DNA of 64,000 nucleotides from an uncultured Hyphomonas sp. (lineage in GTDB: Bacteria; Pseudomonadota; Alphaproteobacteria; Caulobacterales; Hyphomonadaceae): NCBI RefSeq assembly GCF_963677035.1, contig NZ_OY781472.1:1612001-1676000 (forward strand), written 5' to 3'. Made by a program: the position numbers and the translations under genes. The first letter of the stretch is position 1. Each line of letters starts with the position of its first letter. Below the pieces are notes generated by a model, which was given only the letters and a program-made list of their open reading frames with translations, was not told the origin of the DNA and made no database searches. Below, in pieces: positions 1 through 9,147 of this stretch.

Positions 1-191
1 AGCCGAAGGATGCGGACGCACTGGCCGAAGGCATGATGCGCTTACTGAAGGATGCGGATCTGACGTCACATCTTCGCGCTGGGTCGGTTACGCTGACGAA
101 GCGATATTTCAGCTGGGAGGCGACCCTCGATAGCACAGTAAAAGTGTTCGAAGGCGCACTGAAGTCAAAAGCGCTTAGAGAGCTGGCATGA
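1..191 (+). CDS. C-terminal end of a group 1 (GT4) glycosyltransferase, truncated by window edge
   Basis: An open frame enters from the left edge (codons in phase with position 3) and ends at the TGA at 189-191. The 62 visible residues (starting PKDADALAEGMMRLL, ending LRELA) have the look of the final helices of GT-B glycosyltransferases, where a '...LA..M..LL.D..' helix follows the nucleotide-sugar site and a 'FSW...' motif precedes the last helix. The stop overlaps the ATG of the next gene (ATGA), so it is translationally coupled to the nucleotidyltransferase/phosphatase fusion and probably acts in the same polysaccharide or LPS sugar pathway. The catalytic part is outside the window, so substrate and exact family cannot be judged. 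Confidence 0.6.
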   Translation, partial: PKDADALAEGMMRLLKDADLTSHLRAGSVTLTKRYFSWEATLDSTVKVFEGALKSKALRELA

Positions 192-1396
192 CCCGCGTTA
201 AACAGGCCCTCTTTCTGGTGGGCGGCAGAGGCACCCGGCTGGGCGCCCTGTCGGCAAATACACCGAAGCCCATGCAGGAAATCGCACCGGGCGTCCGCTT
301 TCTGGACCTGATCCTGGAAAATGCTGCGCGGATGGGGTTTACGGACCTTGTCCTGTTGGCCGGGCATCTCGGGGACAAGGTCGAAGAGGCCTATGACGGA
401 CAGCGTATAGGCGAGGCGGAAATCCGTGTTGTGCGGGAAAGCCAGCCAATGGGAACCGGCGGCGCATTGGCGCAGGCGGCTCAGGTGCTGGATGAGTACT
501 TTGTCTTGCTGAATGGCGACTCCTTTTTTGATATCAATTTGCGCGCGCTGACGGCAGCGCCCCTTCCGGAAGGGGGCGGTCGCCTTGCTTTGCGTATGGT
601 CGAGGATACTGCCCGTTACGGGTCCGTTCAGCTGGATGGCGCCAGGGTCTCCGCCTTCATAGAAAAGAATCCGGACCTGACTGGGCCGGGCCTGATCAAT
701 GGCGGTATCTACTATCTGGATCGTGCCATGGTCAGCCGGATCGAGGCGCCGTCTTCCATCGAAAGTGATGTGTTTCCGGAACTGGTGAGGGAGGGACGCC
801 TGGAAGGCTTGCCCTTCGACGGATACTTTCTGGATATCGGCTTGCCTGAAACGCTGGCGCAGGCGCAGCGCGAAACGGCGGCCCTGCGGGTCCGTCCGGC
901 GGCCTTCCTCGACCGCGATGGTGTGCTGAACGAAGATCAGGGCTACACCTATCGCGTGGAAGACCTCACCTGGATGCCGGGTGCCCGCGAAGCGATCCGC
1001 TTGCTGAATGATCGCGGGTATCGTGTGATCGTGGTGACCAATCAGGCGGGCGTGGCGCGTGGATATTACGAGGAAGAGGCGATCGGCGTCTTTCATGCTG
1101 GCATGCAGGCGCAACTCGCAGAAGCGGGCGCTTTTGTTGATGCCTTCTATCACTGTCCTTTCCACGCAGACGGGACGGTGCCAGCCTACACAGTGGAAGA
1201 CCATCCGGACAGGAAACCGAACCCCGGCATGATCCTGCGCGCACTGAGCGACTGGCAAGTGAACCGGAATGCGAGCTTTCTGATCGGGGACAAGCCATCA
1301 GACATGGAAGCGGCTCGTCGTGCAGGGTTGCCCGGCCACTTGTATAAAGGCGGGGATCTCCGTGCGCTCGTATCGGGTATAATTGGACCCGGCTGA
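188..1396 (+). CDS. Sugar-phosphate nucleotidyltransferase fused to GmhB-type HAD phosphatase
   Basis: A 402-residue two-domain enzyme. Residues 1-230 are a nucleotidyltransferase fold: the P-loop-like LVGGRGTRLG at 10-19, TPKPM near 25 and NGDSFFDIN near 110 (metal-binding Asp). Residues 237-400 are a HAD-IIIA phosphatase with DRDGVLNED (nucleophile and acid Asp), VTNQAGVARG and GDKPSDMEAA. This matches heptose-1-phosphate guanylyltransferase (HddC-like) joined to D-glycero-D-manno-heptose-1,7-bisphosphate phosphatase (GmhB-like), consecutive steps of GDP-heptose synthesis. Of the usual GmhB zinc ligands the first pair is present (CPFH) but the second Cys-x-Cys is replaced by DHPDRKP. ATGA overlap with the glycosyltransferase before it. 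The exact sugar is inferred. Confidence 0.8.
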   Translation: MTRVKQALFLVGGRGTRLGALSANTPKPMQEIAPGVRFLDLILENAARMGFTDLVLLAGHLGDKVEEAYDGQRIGEAEIRVVRESQPMGTGGALAQAAQVLDEYFVLLNGDSFFDINLRALTAAPLPEGGGRLALRMVEDTARYGSVQLDGARVSAFIEKNPDLTGPGLINGGIYYLDRAMVSRIEAPSSIESDVFPELVREGRLEGLPFDGYFLDIGLPETLAQAQRETAALRVRPAAFLDRDGVLNEDQGYTYRVEDLTWMPGAREAIRLLNDRGYRVIVVTNQAGVARGYYEEEAIGVFHAGMQAQLAEAGAFVDAFYHCPFHADGTVPAYTVEDHPDRKPNPGMILRALSDWQVNRNASFLIGDKPSDMEAARRAGLPGHLYKGGDLRALVSGIIGPG

Positions 1397-1412
1397 GCCG
1401 GTGGAGGTAAGA

Positions 1413-2552
1413 GTGTCTTCGGAAATTCCGTTTGATGAAATCCGGCGCTGGACGTTCGACGCTGCCCTGCCGCTGTGGGCGGAAGCGGGCTATGACCTGC
1501 AAAGTCGGCGGTTCGTCGAGAAGCTGGACTATTCCGGAGAACCCATTGATGCGGTGGCTTATCGCACGCGCGTGACCGGGCGGCAGACCTATGTGTTTTC
1601 CCACGCAGCGATTCTCGGCTGGGAGCAGGGCGAGGTCTTGTCGGCAGAAGGCGCCCGCCAGCTTGATGAGCTGTATCTGGGGCCCGACAAGGGCTGGCCG
1701 CGAACGACAGACCGTAATGGCGCCGTGTTGGACGGCACGCCGGACCTGTACGACCTGGCCTTTGTCCTGTTCGGTTATGCCTGGCGCCACAAGGCGGCGC
1801 GGGACCAGGAGTCCCGTGCGGGCATGCACCGGGCGATGGATTTCATCGATACGCATTTGCGGGCAGAAAACGGATTCTGGCACGAATTGCCGCCGGAAGG
1901 CTGGCGCCTGCAGAATCCGCACATGCACCTTCTGGAGGCCTCGCTCGTATCCTATGAGGCCACGGGAGAGACGCGCTTCCTGGCGACGGCACGGGAACTG
2001 GTGACCCTGTTCCGGGACAAGCTTTTCGACGGCGCCACGCTGGCAGAGTATTTCGATACGGACTGGAACCGTGCCGGGGGGCGTGATGGACGGCTGGTGG
2101 AGCCTGGCCATCAACTGGAATGGGCCTGGATTCTCGTGCAATATGGCAAGCTGACCGGCGAAGATACAATTGCGCTGGCGGACGGCCTTGTCCGGTTCGC
2201 CGAGACCCATGGGGTTGATCCGCAGACGGGCCGGACGATGCAAGTTGTGCTGGAAGACGGGACGCCCGTTGATGCCGGGGCGCGGACCTGGCCGAATACG
2301 GAACGGATCAAGGCCCATCTTGCCCTGTTTGAAGCAAACGGACAGGACCCTCGCGCCGCCGTTGCTGCGAGCACGCGCCTGTTACTGGATCAGTATTTCA
2401 ACACGCCGATACCGGGGCTGTGGTTGGAACGGTTTACCGCTGAAGGTGAGCCCGACGCCGATGATGTCCCGGCATCGACCCTTTACCATGTCTTCCTGGC
2501 GTTTACCGAAGTGCTGCGGCTGCAGGAAAAAATCGAAGTCCTGGGGCGCTGA
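1413..2552 (+). CDS. AGE family epimerase/isomerase (N-acylglucosamine 2-epimerase or mannose isomerase type)
   Basis: A 379-residue cytoplasmic (alpha/alpha)6-barrel protein of the N-acylglucosamine 2-epimerase/mannose-6-phosphate isomerase-like family. Family signatures are NPHMHLLEASL near residue 170 and RTWPNTERIKAH near 290, which carry active-site Arg, His and Trp residues. The GTG at 1413 is chosen because a perfect GGAGGT lies 5 nt upstream (1403-1408); an in-frame TTG at 1383 would overlap the preceding gene but lacks such a site. It follows the nucleotidyltransferase fusion by 16 nt, so a role in interconverting the hexose that feeds this sugar-nucleotide pathway is likely. Substrate (mannose, mannose-6-P, or N-acylglucosamine) cannot be told from sequence. 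Confidence 0.8.
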   Translation: MSSEIPFDEIRRWTFDAALPLWAEAGYDLQSRRFVEKLDYSGEPIDAVAYRTRVTGRQTYVFSHAAILGWEQGEVLSAEGARQLDELYLGPDKGWPRTTDRNGAVLDGTPDLYDLAFVLFGYAWRHKAARDQESRAGMHRAMDFIDTHLRAENGFWHELPPEGWRLQNPHMHLLEASLVSYEATGETRFLATARELVTLFRDKLFDGATLAEYFDTDWNRAGGRDGRLVEPGHQLEWAWILVQYGKLTGEDTIALADGLVRFAETHGVDPQTGRTMQVVLEDGTPVDAGARTWPNTERIKAHLALFEANGQDPRAAVAASTRLLLDQYFNTPIPGLWLERFTAEGEPDADDVPASTLYHVFLAFTEVLRLQEKIEVLGR

Positions 2553-2722
2553 ACCTGTTGTGTCTTCGCCGGAACGGGTGTGCCGGCACCGCGTTCGGCT
2601 GAAATAGGGGGCCGCTGGCTGTCTCAATCCTGAGCAGGCCTGGCAATTCAGGAAGAAATTTGCCTCCGGAGGTTGGGTCTCATGGCGGAGCGGCCTAAAT
2701 GAGACTCAACAGGAAAGAACTG

Positions 2723-4144
2723 ATGACAAGCGCAGAGGCAGAGACTTCAGCAAGAACGCCCGGGCGTCTGGTCGCCATTTCCAACCGGACTGCCGCTGGC
2801 AGTGAGAGCAAGGCGGGCGGGCTCGCCGTGGCGCTCTGGGAAACATTGGTGGAGACCAAAGGCTTGTGGATTGGCTGGTCTGGCCGGGTGCTCGACTTTG
2901 AGACGGCGCGGGTCAATCATGTCGAAGAAGAGGGGGTTCAGTTTGCCCTCAGTGATCTTTCCCGCCGGCAATATGACGGCTTCTATCTCGCCTACGCCAA
3001 TTCTGTGCTCTGGCCGGTCATGCATAACCGGATCGATCTCGCGGTTTTTGAGGCCGATACTTACCGTAACTACCGATCCGTGAATGAGAAGTTCGCGCGG
3101 ATCGCCGTTCAGGAAGCCCGGCCGGAAGACTTTATCTGGGTGCATGATTATCACTTCTTCCTGCTCGGACGGATGATGCGCAGGCGTGGCTGGCAGGGCC
3201 GCCTTGGCTGGTTCCTGCATATTCCGTTTCCCGCGCCGGACGCCTTCCGGGCGATTCCGCAGCACCGTGAATTGGGCGAAGCCATGTGTGCCTATGACGT
3301 TGTGGGCGTTCAGACTGGCAAAGACCTCTATAATCTCGCCCGCTACCTTGAAGAAGAGTTCGGTGCGGAAGAGCTGCCCGATGGCCGGTTCAGGGTGGGG
3401 GACCGAACGGTTCGCCTGCTGCATTGCCCGATCGGGATCGATGTCGATGGGTTCGTGAAAGCGTCTGTGTGTGACGACGCTCAGCAAGCAGCGCTCAAGC
3501 TGGACAGATTCCTGGGGAACCGTCAGCTGGTGCTTGGCGTCGACCGGATGGATTATTCCAAAGGCCTGATCCAGCGCTTCGAGGGCATGGCAGACCTTTT
3601 CGACCGGCACCCAGATGTTCACGGGCACATCTCCTTTACCCAGATCGCACCGCCATCACGAACGGTTGTCGAAGGCTATCAGCAACTTCGCCAGCAGCTG
3701 GACGAATTGTCCGGCCGCATCAACGGCGACTATGGAGACCTGGACTGGATTCCCATTCGCTATCTGGCGCGCGGGTATGACCGGGACGAGATTGCGGGCC
3801 TCTATCGCGCCGCGAAGGTATGCCTTGTCACGCCCTTACAGGACGGGATGAATCTGGTCGCCAAGGAATTCATCGCTGCACAGAACCCGGATGATCCGGG
3901 CGTTCTGGTCCTGTCACAGTTTGCCGGCGCAGCCGAGCAAATGAATGAGGCCCTGATCGTCAATCCATATGACGCGGGCGCCATTGCTGAAGCTGTTTAC
4001 CAGGCGATTCATATGCCGCTGGCGGAGCGGCAGGCCCGCTGGCGCAGCCTGATGGATGGCATCCGGGCGCAGGATCTGGTCTGGTGGCGGCAGCGTTTCC
4101 TCAATGCCGTTCCGGCCGATGCAGAGGTACCAGTCCTTTCATGA
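2723..4144 (+). CDS. otsA: Alpha,alpha-trehalose-6-phosphate synthase (GT20)
   Basis: Transfers glucose from UDP-glucose to glucose-6-phosphate, making trehalose-6-phosphate in the cytoplasm. The 473-residue protein has the usual OtsA length and landmarks in order: [10 protein letters not shown] plus AGGLAVAL (phosphate loop), [27 protein letters not shown] with the Arg and Lys that hold the donor phosphates, and [10 protein letters not shown] with the donor-ribose Glu. ATG 2723 is preferred over ATG 2699 because AGGAAAG sits just before it and the homology starts soon after. First gene of an otsA-otsB-GH15 operon, with a 170 nt leader region after the previous operon; its stop overlaps otsB by ATGA. 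Confidence 0.95.
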   Translation: MTSAEAETSARTPGRLVAISNRTAAGSESKAGGLAVALWETLVETKGLWIGWSGRVLDFETARVNHVEEEGVQFALSDLSRRQYDGFYLAYANSVLWPVMHNRIDLAVFEADTYRNYRSVNEKFARIAVQEARPEDFIWVHDYHFFLLGRMMRRRGWQGRLGWFLHIPFPAPDAFRAIPQHRELGEAMCAYDVVGVQTGKDLYNLARYLEEEFGAEELPDGRFRVGDRTVRLLHCPIGIDVDGFVKASVCDDAQQAALKLDRFLGNRQLVLGVDRMDYSKGLIQRFEGMADLFDRHPDVHGHISFTQIAPPSRTVVEGYQQLRQQLDELSGRINGDYGDLDWIPIRYLARGYDRDEIAGLYRAAKVCLVTPLQDGMNLVAKEFIAAQNPDDPGVLVLSQFAGAAEQMNEALIVNPYDAGAIAEAVYQAIHMPLAERQARWRSLMDGIRAQDLVWWRQRFLNAVPADAEVPVLS

Positions 4145-4872
4145 CAGAGCAGATGATCGCGCCGCCGCCGCTGACCGCGGGCGATGCGCTATTTCTTGAT
4201 TTTGACGGAACGTTGGCCGGACTTCAGGACGATCCAGATACTGTGTTCCTGGCCCCGGGTATGGATATCGTGCTGGAGGCCATCGGTGGCCGCCTCAATG
4301 GGGCGCTTGCGATCCTGTCCGGGCGTGACGCGGGCGATCTGGCCCGGCGTGTACCGGGCGGACTATGGCGCATCGGCAATCATGGCCTGATCCCGCTGGC
4401 GCCAGACCAGCAAGAACCGGATACGCGCGCTTCTGCGCCAGACGGTGTGCGCGGCGCGATCGAAAAGATCAGTGCGATGTTCGAGGGCACACGCGTTGAA
4501 ACGAAAGGCCCTGTGCTGGCCCTGCACTACCGCCAGGTGCCGGACGCGGCGGAAGATCTGGCGATGGCTCTCGCTGAAGCGGGGCTGTCAGGGGCGGGAT
4601 ATCGCATCCAGCACGGAAAGTTCGTGTTCGAGGCGAAACCCCAGGATGCCAACAAGGGCCGCGCGCTGGCCCGCATGATGCAGGATCCGCCTTTTGCCGG
4701 GCGGCGCCCGGTCATGATTGGTGACGATACGACCGATGAAGATGCTTTCAGGGCGGCCAACCGCCTTGACGGGTTGACGGTCAAGGTCGGCGCGGGCGAC
4801 ACCGTCGCCGGGCACCGGCTGGAAAATGTCGACGCCGTACATGCGTATCTGAAGGAGCTGGCTGGCAGATGA
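4141..4872 (+). CDS. otsB: Trehalose-6-phosphate phosphatase
   Basis: HAD-superfamily phosphatase that releases trehalose from trehalose-6-phosphate. The 243-residue protein shows motif I FLDFDGTLAGL (Asp nucleophile and general acid), motif II region LSGRD, a cap domain in the middle (HYRQVPDA), and motif IV GDDTTDEDAFRA for magnesium. The ATG at 4141 overlaps the otsA stop as ATGA and its own stop overlaps the next gene in the same way, so the three products are probably made in fixed proportion. The order otsA-otsB is the reverse of the E. coli otsBA operon. Confidence 0.95.
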   Translation: MTEQMIAPPPLTAGDALFLDFDGTLAGLQDDPDTVFLAPGMDIVLEAIGGRLNGALAILSGRDAGDLARRVPGGLWRIGNHGLIPLAPDQQEPDTRASAPDGVRGAIEKISAMFEGTRVETKGPVLALHYRQVPDAAEDLAMALAEAGLSGAGYRIQHGKFVFEAKPQDANKGRALARMMQDPPFAGRRPVMIGDDTTDEDAFRAANRLDGLTVKVGAGDTVAGHRLENVDAVHAYLKELAGR

Positions 4873-6638
4873 GCGGACTGGACCTTGGCATCGTAGGCAA
4901 TGGCACGATTGCCGCCCTGATCAATTCACGTGGTGACTACCAATGGTCTTGCCTGCCGCGGTTCGACGGAGAGCCGGTGTTTAACCAGCTGATGGGAGGC
5001 GGCGGCACATTTTCTGTCTGGATGGAAGACCTTGAGTCCCGTACCCAGTCCTATGACCACAACACCGCCATCCTGCGGACCCGTCTGGAGTCCCGCGACG
5101 GCGCTATCGTTGAGATTGTGGATTTTTCCCCGCGGTTTGAAAATCAGGGGCGGATGTTCCGCCCGGCCGCACTGGTCCGCCGGTTCCGCGTCCTGGCGGG
5201 CACGCCGCGTATGCGCATCACGCTGACCCCCGAAACCGATTGGGGCGGGCGCAAGCTGAAGCCTGTGAGAGGGGTAAATCACGTCCGCTATGTAGATGAA
5301 GAGATCAGTTTCCGCGTCACCACGGACGCGCCAGTCTCCTATATCCTGTCGGGCACGAGTTTTATCCTGGATAGGGAAGCGGCCTTCATTCTGGGAGCGG
5401 ATGAATCCCTTTCGGATCATCCGGAAAGGATCGCGCGTGACTGGGAAGAACGCACGCGCCTTTACTGGAAACGTTGGGCGCGCAGTCTGGCCGTGCCTTT
5501 TGAATGGCAACAGGCGGTCATTCGGGCTGCGATCACGCTGAAACTGTGCGTCTATGAAGAAACCGGGGGCATTGTTGCTGCGCTCACCACGTCCGTTCCC
5601 GAACATGAAGGATCCGAGCGGAACTGGGATTATCGCTATTGCTGGATCCGGGATGCCTATTTCACCGTAACCGCGTTGAACCGCCTGTCCGGGATGGGAA
5701 CGCTGGAGCATTATATGCGCTGGGTCCGGAATATCGTGGCGCAATCAAAGGGTGGTCACATCCAGCCGGTTTACGGTATCGGGCTGGAAGCCGATCTCAC
5801 GGAAGACTTTGCCGACCAATTGCCTGGATATCGCGGTATGGGACCTGTGCGCCGTGGCAACCAGGCGGCAGAACATGTTCAGCATGATGTGTACGGGCAG
5901 GTAGTGCTGGGTGTCGCGCAGAGCTTTTTCGACACGCGCCTGATGAAGCGGCCCGGTCTGGCCGAATTCGAACAATTGGAACCCGTTGGCGAGCGGGCAT
6001 TTGCAGTTCATGACACGCCCGATGCGGGCATCTGGGAATTCCGGACGATTGCCCATGTGCACACCTCGTCAGCGATCATGTGCTGGGCAGCTTGTGACCG
6101 GCTCGCGAAGATCGCGGCGCATCTCGGCCTGCCGGCGCGGGCCGATTACTGGCGCGAGCGGGCCGAGATCGTTCATGGAACGATCCTTGAGAAAGCCTGG
6201 AACGAAGAGATGGGGGCCTTCACTGCAGCGTTTGGAGGGGAAGACCTGGATGCGTCTGTCCTGCTGATGGCAGAAATCGGGTTCATCGCGGCGGACGATC
6301 CGCGATACATCTCCACCGTGCAGGTGATCAACCGGGACCTGCGTGAGGGCGACCACGTCTATCGTTACAAAGTGACGGACGATTTCGGGAAGCCCAAAAC
6401 GGCTTTCACGGCCTGCACCTTCTGGCTGGTCGATGCGCTATACCGGATTGGCGAAACCGAAGAAGCGCGACGCGTTTTCGAGGCGCTGCTGGCGGCGCGT
6501 AACCATCTGGGCCTGCTTTCCGAGGACGTCGACACAGAAACCGGTGAATTGTGGGGGAACTTCCCGCAGACCTATTGTATGGTCGGGATCATCAATTCGG
6601 CAGCCTTGCTGTCGCGGCCCTGGAGTCAGGCGCTGTAG
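4869..6638 (+). CDS. Glycoside hydrolase family 15 protein (glucoamylase-like; probable trehalase)
   Basis: A 589-residue GH15 protein. The N-terminal beta-sandwich (residues 1-200, with DLGIVGNGTIAALI and CLPRFDGEPVF) is followed by an (alpha/alpha)6 catalytic barrel with NWDYRYCWIRDA near 255 and the C-terminal LLSEDVDTETGELWGNFPQ, the region that supplies a catalytic Glu. There is no signal peptide, so it is cytoplasmic. GH15 includes glucoamylases, glucodextranases and bacterial trehalases (the mycobacterial enzyme is the known example). The ATGA overlap with otsB makes trehalose the most likely substrate, giving an operon with synthesis and breakdown together. That substrate is inference from context. 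Confidence 0.85.
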   Translation: MSGLDLGIVGNGTIAALINSRGDYQWSCLPRFDGEPVFNQLMGGGGTFSVWMEDLESRTQSYDHNTAILRTRLESRDGAIVEIVDFSPRFENQGRMFRPAALVRRFRVLAGTPRMRITLTPETDWGGRKLKPVRGVNHVRYVDEEISFRVTTDAPVSYILSGTSFILDREAAFILGADESLSDHPERIARDWEERTRLYWKRWARSLAVPFEWQQAVIRAAITLKLCVYEETGGIVAALTTSVPEHEGSERNWDYRYCWIRDAYFTVTALNRLSGMGTLEHYMRWVRNIVAQSKGGHIQPVYGIGLEADLTEDFADQLPGYRGMGPVRRGNQAAEHVQHDVYGQVVLGVAQSFFDTRLMKRPGLAEFEQLEPVGERAFAVHDTPDAGIWEFRTIAHVHTSSAIMCWAACDRLAKIAAHLGLPARADYWRERAEIVHGTILEKAWNEEMGAFTAAFGGEDLDASVLLMAEIGFIAADDPRYISTVQVINRDLREGDHVYRYKVTDDFGKPKTAFTACTFWLVDALYRIGETEEARRVFEALLAARNHLGLLSEDVDTETGELWGNFPQTYCMVGIINSAALLSRPWSQAL

Positions 6639-6643
6639 GCGGC

Positions 6644-6664
6644 CCTGCCTAATCTTTGGGCAGG
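6644..6664 (+). terminator. Weak hairpin after the trehalose operon
   Basis: CCTGCC (6644-6649) and GGCAGG (6659-6664) form a 6 bp stem with a 9 nt loop just after the GH15 stop. There is no T-run behind it, so it is at best a weak terminator separating the trehalose operon from the ATP-grasp operon. Confidence 0.35.
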
Positions 6665-6765
6665 ATTATCCGCACTTCTCTCAAAGCCGGGCGACCCCGT
6701 CGGGGCATGTGTGTGCCTGCTAGGGCCGCTTGACCGGGCACATCCTTGCGTGCGTTGATGTCTTT

Positions 6766-8199
6766 ATGGGAGAGGCACCACAATTTTTTGATGAAATGGA
6801 CGGGTTCGACGGAAACGTCCGGGCCCCCTATGCGGCTTATTCCAACTGGCTGCAGGACATGAGCCGGCCCGCGCTTCTGAAGAAATCCGTTGAAGCGCAG
6901 GCCTTTTTCCGGCGCACCGGGATTACGTTTAATGTCTATGGGGAATCTGAAGCGGACGAACGGCTGATCCCGTTTGACCTGGTCCCGCGCATTATCGGGG
7001 CAGGGGAGTGGGCAAACCTTGTTCGAGGGATCGAGCAGCGGGTGAAGGCGATCAACGCCTTCCTGCATGATATTTATCACCGGCAGGAGATTATCCGGGC
7101 GGGCCGTATTCCCGAACGTCTGATCCGCGAGAATGATGCCTTCCTGCCGAGGATGATCGGGGTTGACCCCCCGGGCGGTATATACACTCACATTGTCGGC
7201 GTGGATCTGGTCCGCACCGGACCTAACGAATTCTATGTTCTGGAGGACAATGCCCGCACACCGAGTGGCGTGTCCTACATGCTGGAAAACCGCGAGACGA
7301 TGCTGAAGATGTTCCCGGAACTCTTTTCGCATATCCGTGTCCAACCGGTTCAGCAGTATCCGTCCATGCTGCGGCAGTCGCTTGAGCAGTGCGCGCCACC
7401 TGCGGCAAACGGCAATCGGCCTACCGTAGCGGTCCTGACTCCAGGCATTCACAATTCTGCCTATTTCGAACATGCCTTCTTGGCGGACCAGATGGGCGTG
7501 GAACTGGTTGAAGGCCATGACCTTCGGGTCACCGACGGGCGTATCGCCATGCGTACGACGCGCGGTTACGAACCCGTGGATGTGATCTATCGCCGGATCG
7601 ACGATGACTTTCTGGATCCGTTGAATTTCCGGTCAGATTCTTTGCTGGGCGTGGCAGGTATCTTCGATATCTACCGGGCTGGCGGGGTCACAATTGCCAA
7701 CGCGCCGGGCACCGGCATCGCGGATGACAAAGCCATCTACTCCTACATGCCTGAAATCGTCGAATTTTACACAGGCCAGAAGCCGATCCTGCAGAACGTG
7801 CCGACATGGCGGTGTGCCGAGAAAGACGCGTTGGATTATGTTCTGGACAATCTGGCAGAGCTGGTGGTCAAGGAAGTGCACGGATCCGGTGGCTATGGGA
7901 TGCTGGTCGGCCCTGCCGCCAGTAAAACGGAATTGAAGAATTTCCGCGCCAAACTGATGGCCAAGCCCGAAAACTATATTGCGCAGCCGACGCTTGCGCT
8001 CTCTACAGTTCCTGTACTGACAAAAACGGGTCTCGCCCCCCGGCATGTCGATCTGCGGCCATTTGTTCTTGTGTCTCCGGAAGGTGTCCAGGTGACACCT
8101 GGCGGATTGACGCGCGTGGCTATGAAAAAAGGCTCCCTGGTGGTGAATTCCAGCCAGGGCGGTGGAACCAAGGACACCTGGGTCCTTAAGGGGGATTAG
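6766..8199 (+). CDS. Circularly permuted ATP-grasp protein (COG2308, DUF404/DUF407)
   Basis: A 477-residue protein of the circularly permuted ATP-grasp type 2 family, proposed amidoligases that form peptide or amide bonds using ATP. The signature LEDNARTPSGVSYML near residue 160, VVKEVHGSGGYGM near 370 and the IAQPTLALSTVP and RHVDLRPFVL segments are family hallmarks. ATG 6766 is chosen as the start since the family begins close to FFDEM; a TTG at 6730 would add 12 residues. First gene of a four-gene set with alpha-E, transglutaminase and Anbu genes; comparative genomics links exactly this set as a peptide-modification/turnover unit. The native substrate is unknown. Confidence 0.88.
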   Translation: MGEAPQFFDEMDGFDGNVRAPYAAYSNWLQDMSRPALLKKSVEAQAFFRRTGITFNVYGESEADERLIPFDLVPRIIGAGEWANLVRGIEQRVKAINAFLHDIYHRQEIIRAGRIPERLIRENDAFLPRMIGVDPPGGIYTHIVGVDLVRTGPNEFYVLEDNARTPSGVSYMLENRETMLKMFPELFSHIRVQPVQQYPSMLRQSLEQCAPPAANGNRPTVAVLTPGIHNSAYFEHAFLADQMGVELVEGHDLRVTDGRIAMRTTRGYEPVDVIYRRIDDDFLDPLNFRSDSLLGVAGIFDIYRAGGVTIANAPGTGIADDKAIYSYMPEIVEFYTGQKPILQNVPTWRCAEKDALDYVLDNLAELVVKEVHGSGGYGMLVGPAASKTELKNFRAKLMAKPENYIAQPTLALSTVPVLTKTGLAPRHVDLRPFVLVSPEGVQVTPGGLTRVAMKKGSLVVNSSQGGGTKDTWVLKGD

Positions 8200-9144
8200 G
8201 TGATGTTGGGCCGCACAGCTGCCGGTCTCTTCTGGCTGGCTCGTCACCTCGAAAGGGCGGGGAATACTTCGCGCCTGGCCGAAGCAGGGTTCCGCATGGC
8301 GTTGACCCGGGCCGATTCCGATACGGAGGAATGGCAGTCTGTTGTCACGACAGCGGGATGCCGGAAGGCCTATCTTGAAAAGCATGAAACAATCCGGTCA
8401 GACAAGATCCTGGATTTCATTCTGCGTGACAAGGACAACCCCAACAGCGTTCTCTGCTCATTTCACACGGCGCGCGAGAATGCCCGGATGACCCGAACCG
8501 CTCTGACGCGGGAGGTGTGGGAAGCAATCAATGATGCCTGGATGAGTGTACGCGATGCGTTGCGCCGCCCGGTGCCGGAACGGGATTTGCCGGAAATCCT
8601 GTCACTGGTACGTCGTCAGGGGGCGCAGGTGAGCGGCGCGGTCACCAGCACCATGCTGCGCAATGACATCTACAATTTCATGCAAATCGGTACGCTGGTC
8701 GAGCGCGCCGATAATACATCGCGTATTCTTGATGCGAAGTATTATGTGCTGTTGCCTTCCAGCGCCTCTATCGGGTCGTCGCTCGATAACGTGCAGTGGG
8801 AAATGATCCTGCGGTGTGCTTCGGCAGAGCGCAGCTTTTACTGGCTGAATGGCGGACGGGCCAGTCCGCCCGCCATTGCAGACTTTTTGATCTTTGATGC
8901 ACGCCTGCCTCGGTCTCTTGCATTCTGCTACGATATGATCACGGAGTATCTGGGGCGGCTTGCCCTGGAGTATGGTGAAAGCACACCGGCGCATGAATTG
9001 GCGACCCGCCAGGAGAACCGCCTGACTGACTTGAACATCGCGCTCGTGTTTGAGGAGGGGCTGCACGAATTCCTCACCAGCTTCATGGCTCAGAACGCGG
9101 CTTTCTCAGCCCAGATAGAAACCGACTACAGGTTCAATGAGTAA
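8200..9144 (+). CDS. Alpha-E domain protein (DUF403, COG2307)
   Basis: A 314-residue all-alpha protein beginning with the family signature GRTAAGLFWLARHLERAGNTSRL. It starts immediately after the TAG of the ATP-grasp gene (GTG 8200 or ATG 8203). Alpha-E proteins nearly always accompany, or are fused to, circularly permuted ATP-grasp proteins and are thought to be their partner subunit; no reaction has been assigned. The helical character, the length and the neighbours fit well. No signal peptide or membrane segment is present. Confidence 0.88.
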   Translation: MMLGRTAAGLFWLARHLERAGNTSRLAEAGFRMALTRADSDTEEWQSVVTTAGCRKAYLEKHETIRSDKILDFILRDKDNPNSVLCSFHTARENARMTRTALTREVWEAINDAWMSVRDALRRPVPERDLPEILSLVRRQGAQVSGAVTSTMLRNDIYNFMQIGTLVERADNTSRILDAKYYVLLPSSASIGSSLDNVQWEMILRCASAERSFYWLNGGRASPPAIADFLIFDARLPRSLAFCYDMITEYLGRLALEYGESTPAHELATRQENRLTDLNIALVFEEGLHEFLTSFMAQNAAFSAQIETDYRFNE

Positions 9145-9147
9145 GCC

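Noticed and set aside
966..2318. A 450-codon minus-strand open frame
   Set aside because: It lies antisense to the phosphatase domain and the epimerase, both with clear family motifs. Its translation is Arg/Pro/His-rich with no motif, a shadow typical of GC-rich DNA.
2663..2672. CCTCCGGAGG palindrome upstream of otsA as an operator
   Set aside because: Ten-base GC-rich palindrome with no spacer or flanking symmetry; common by chance in this GC-rich DNA.
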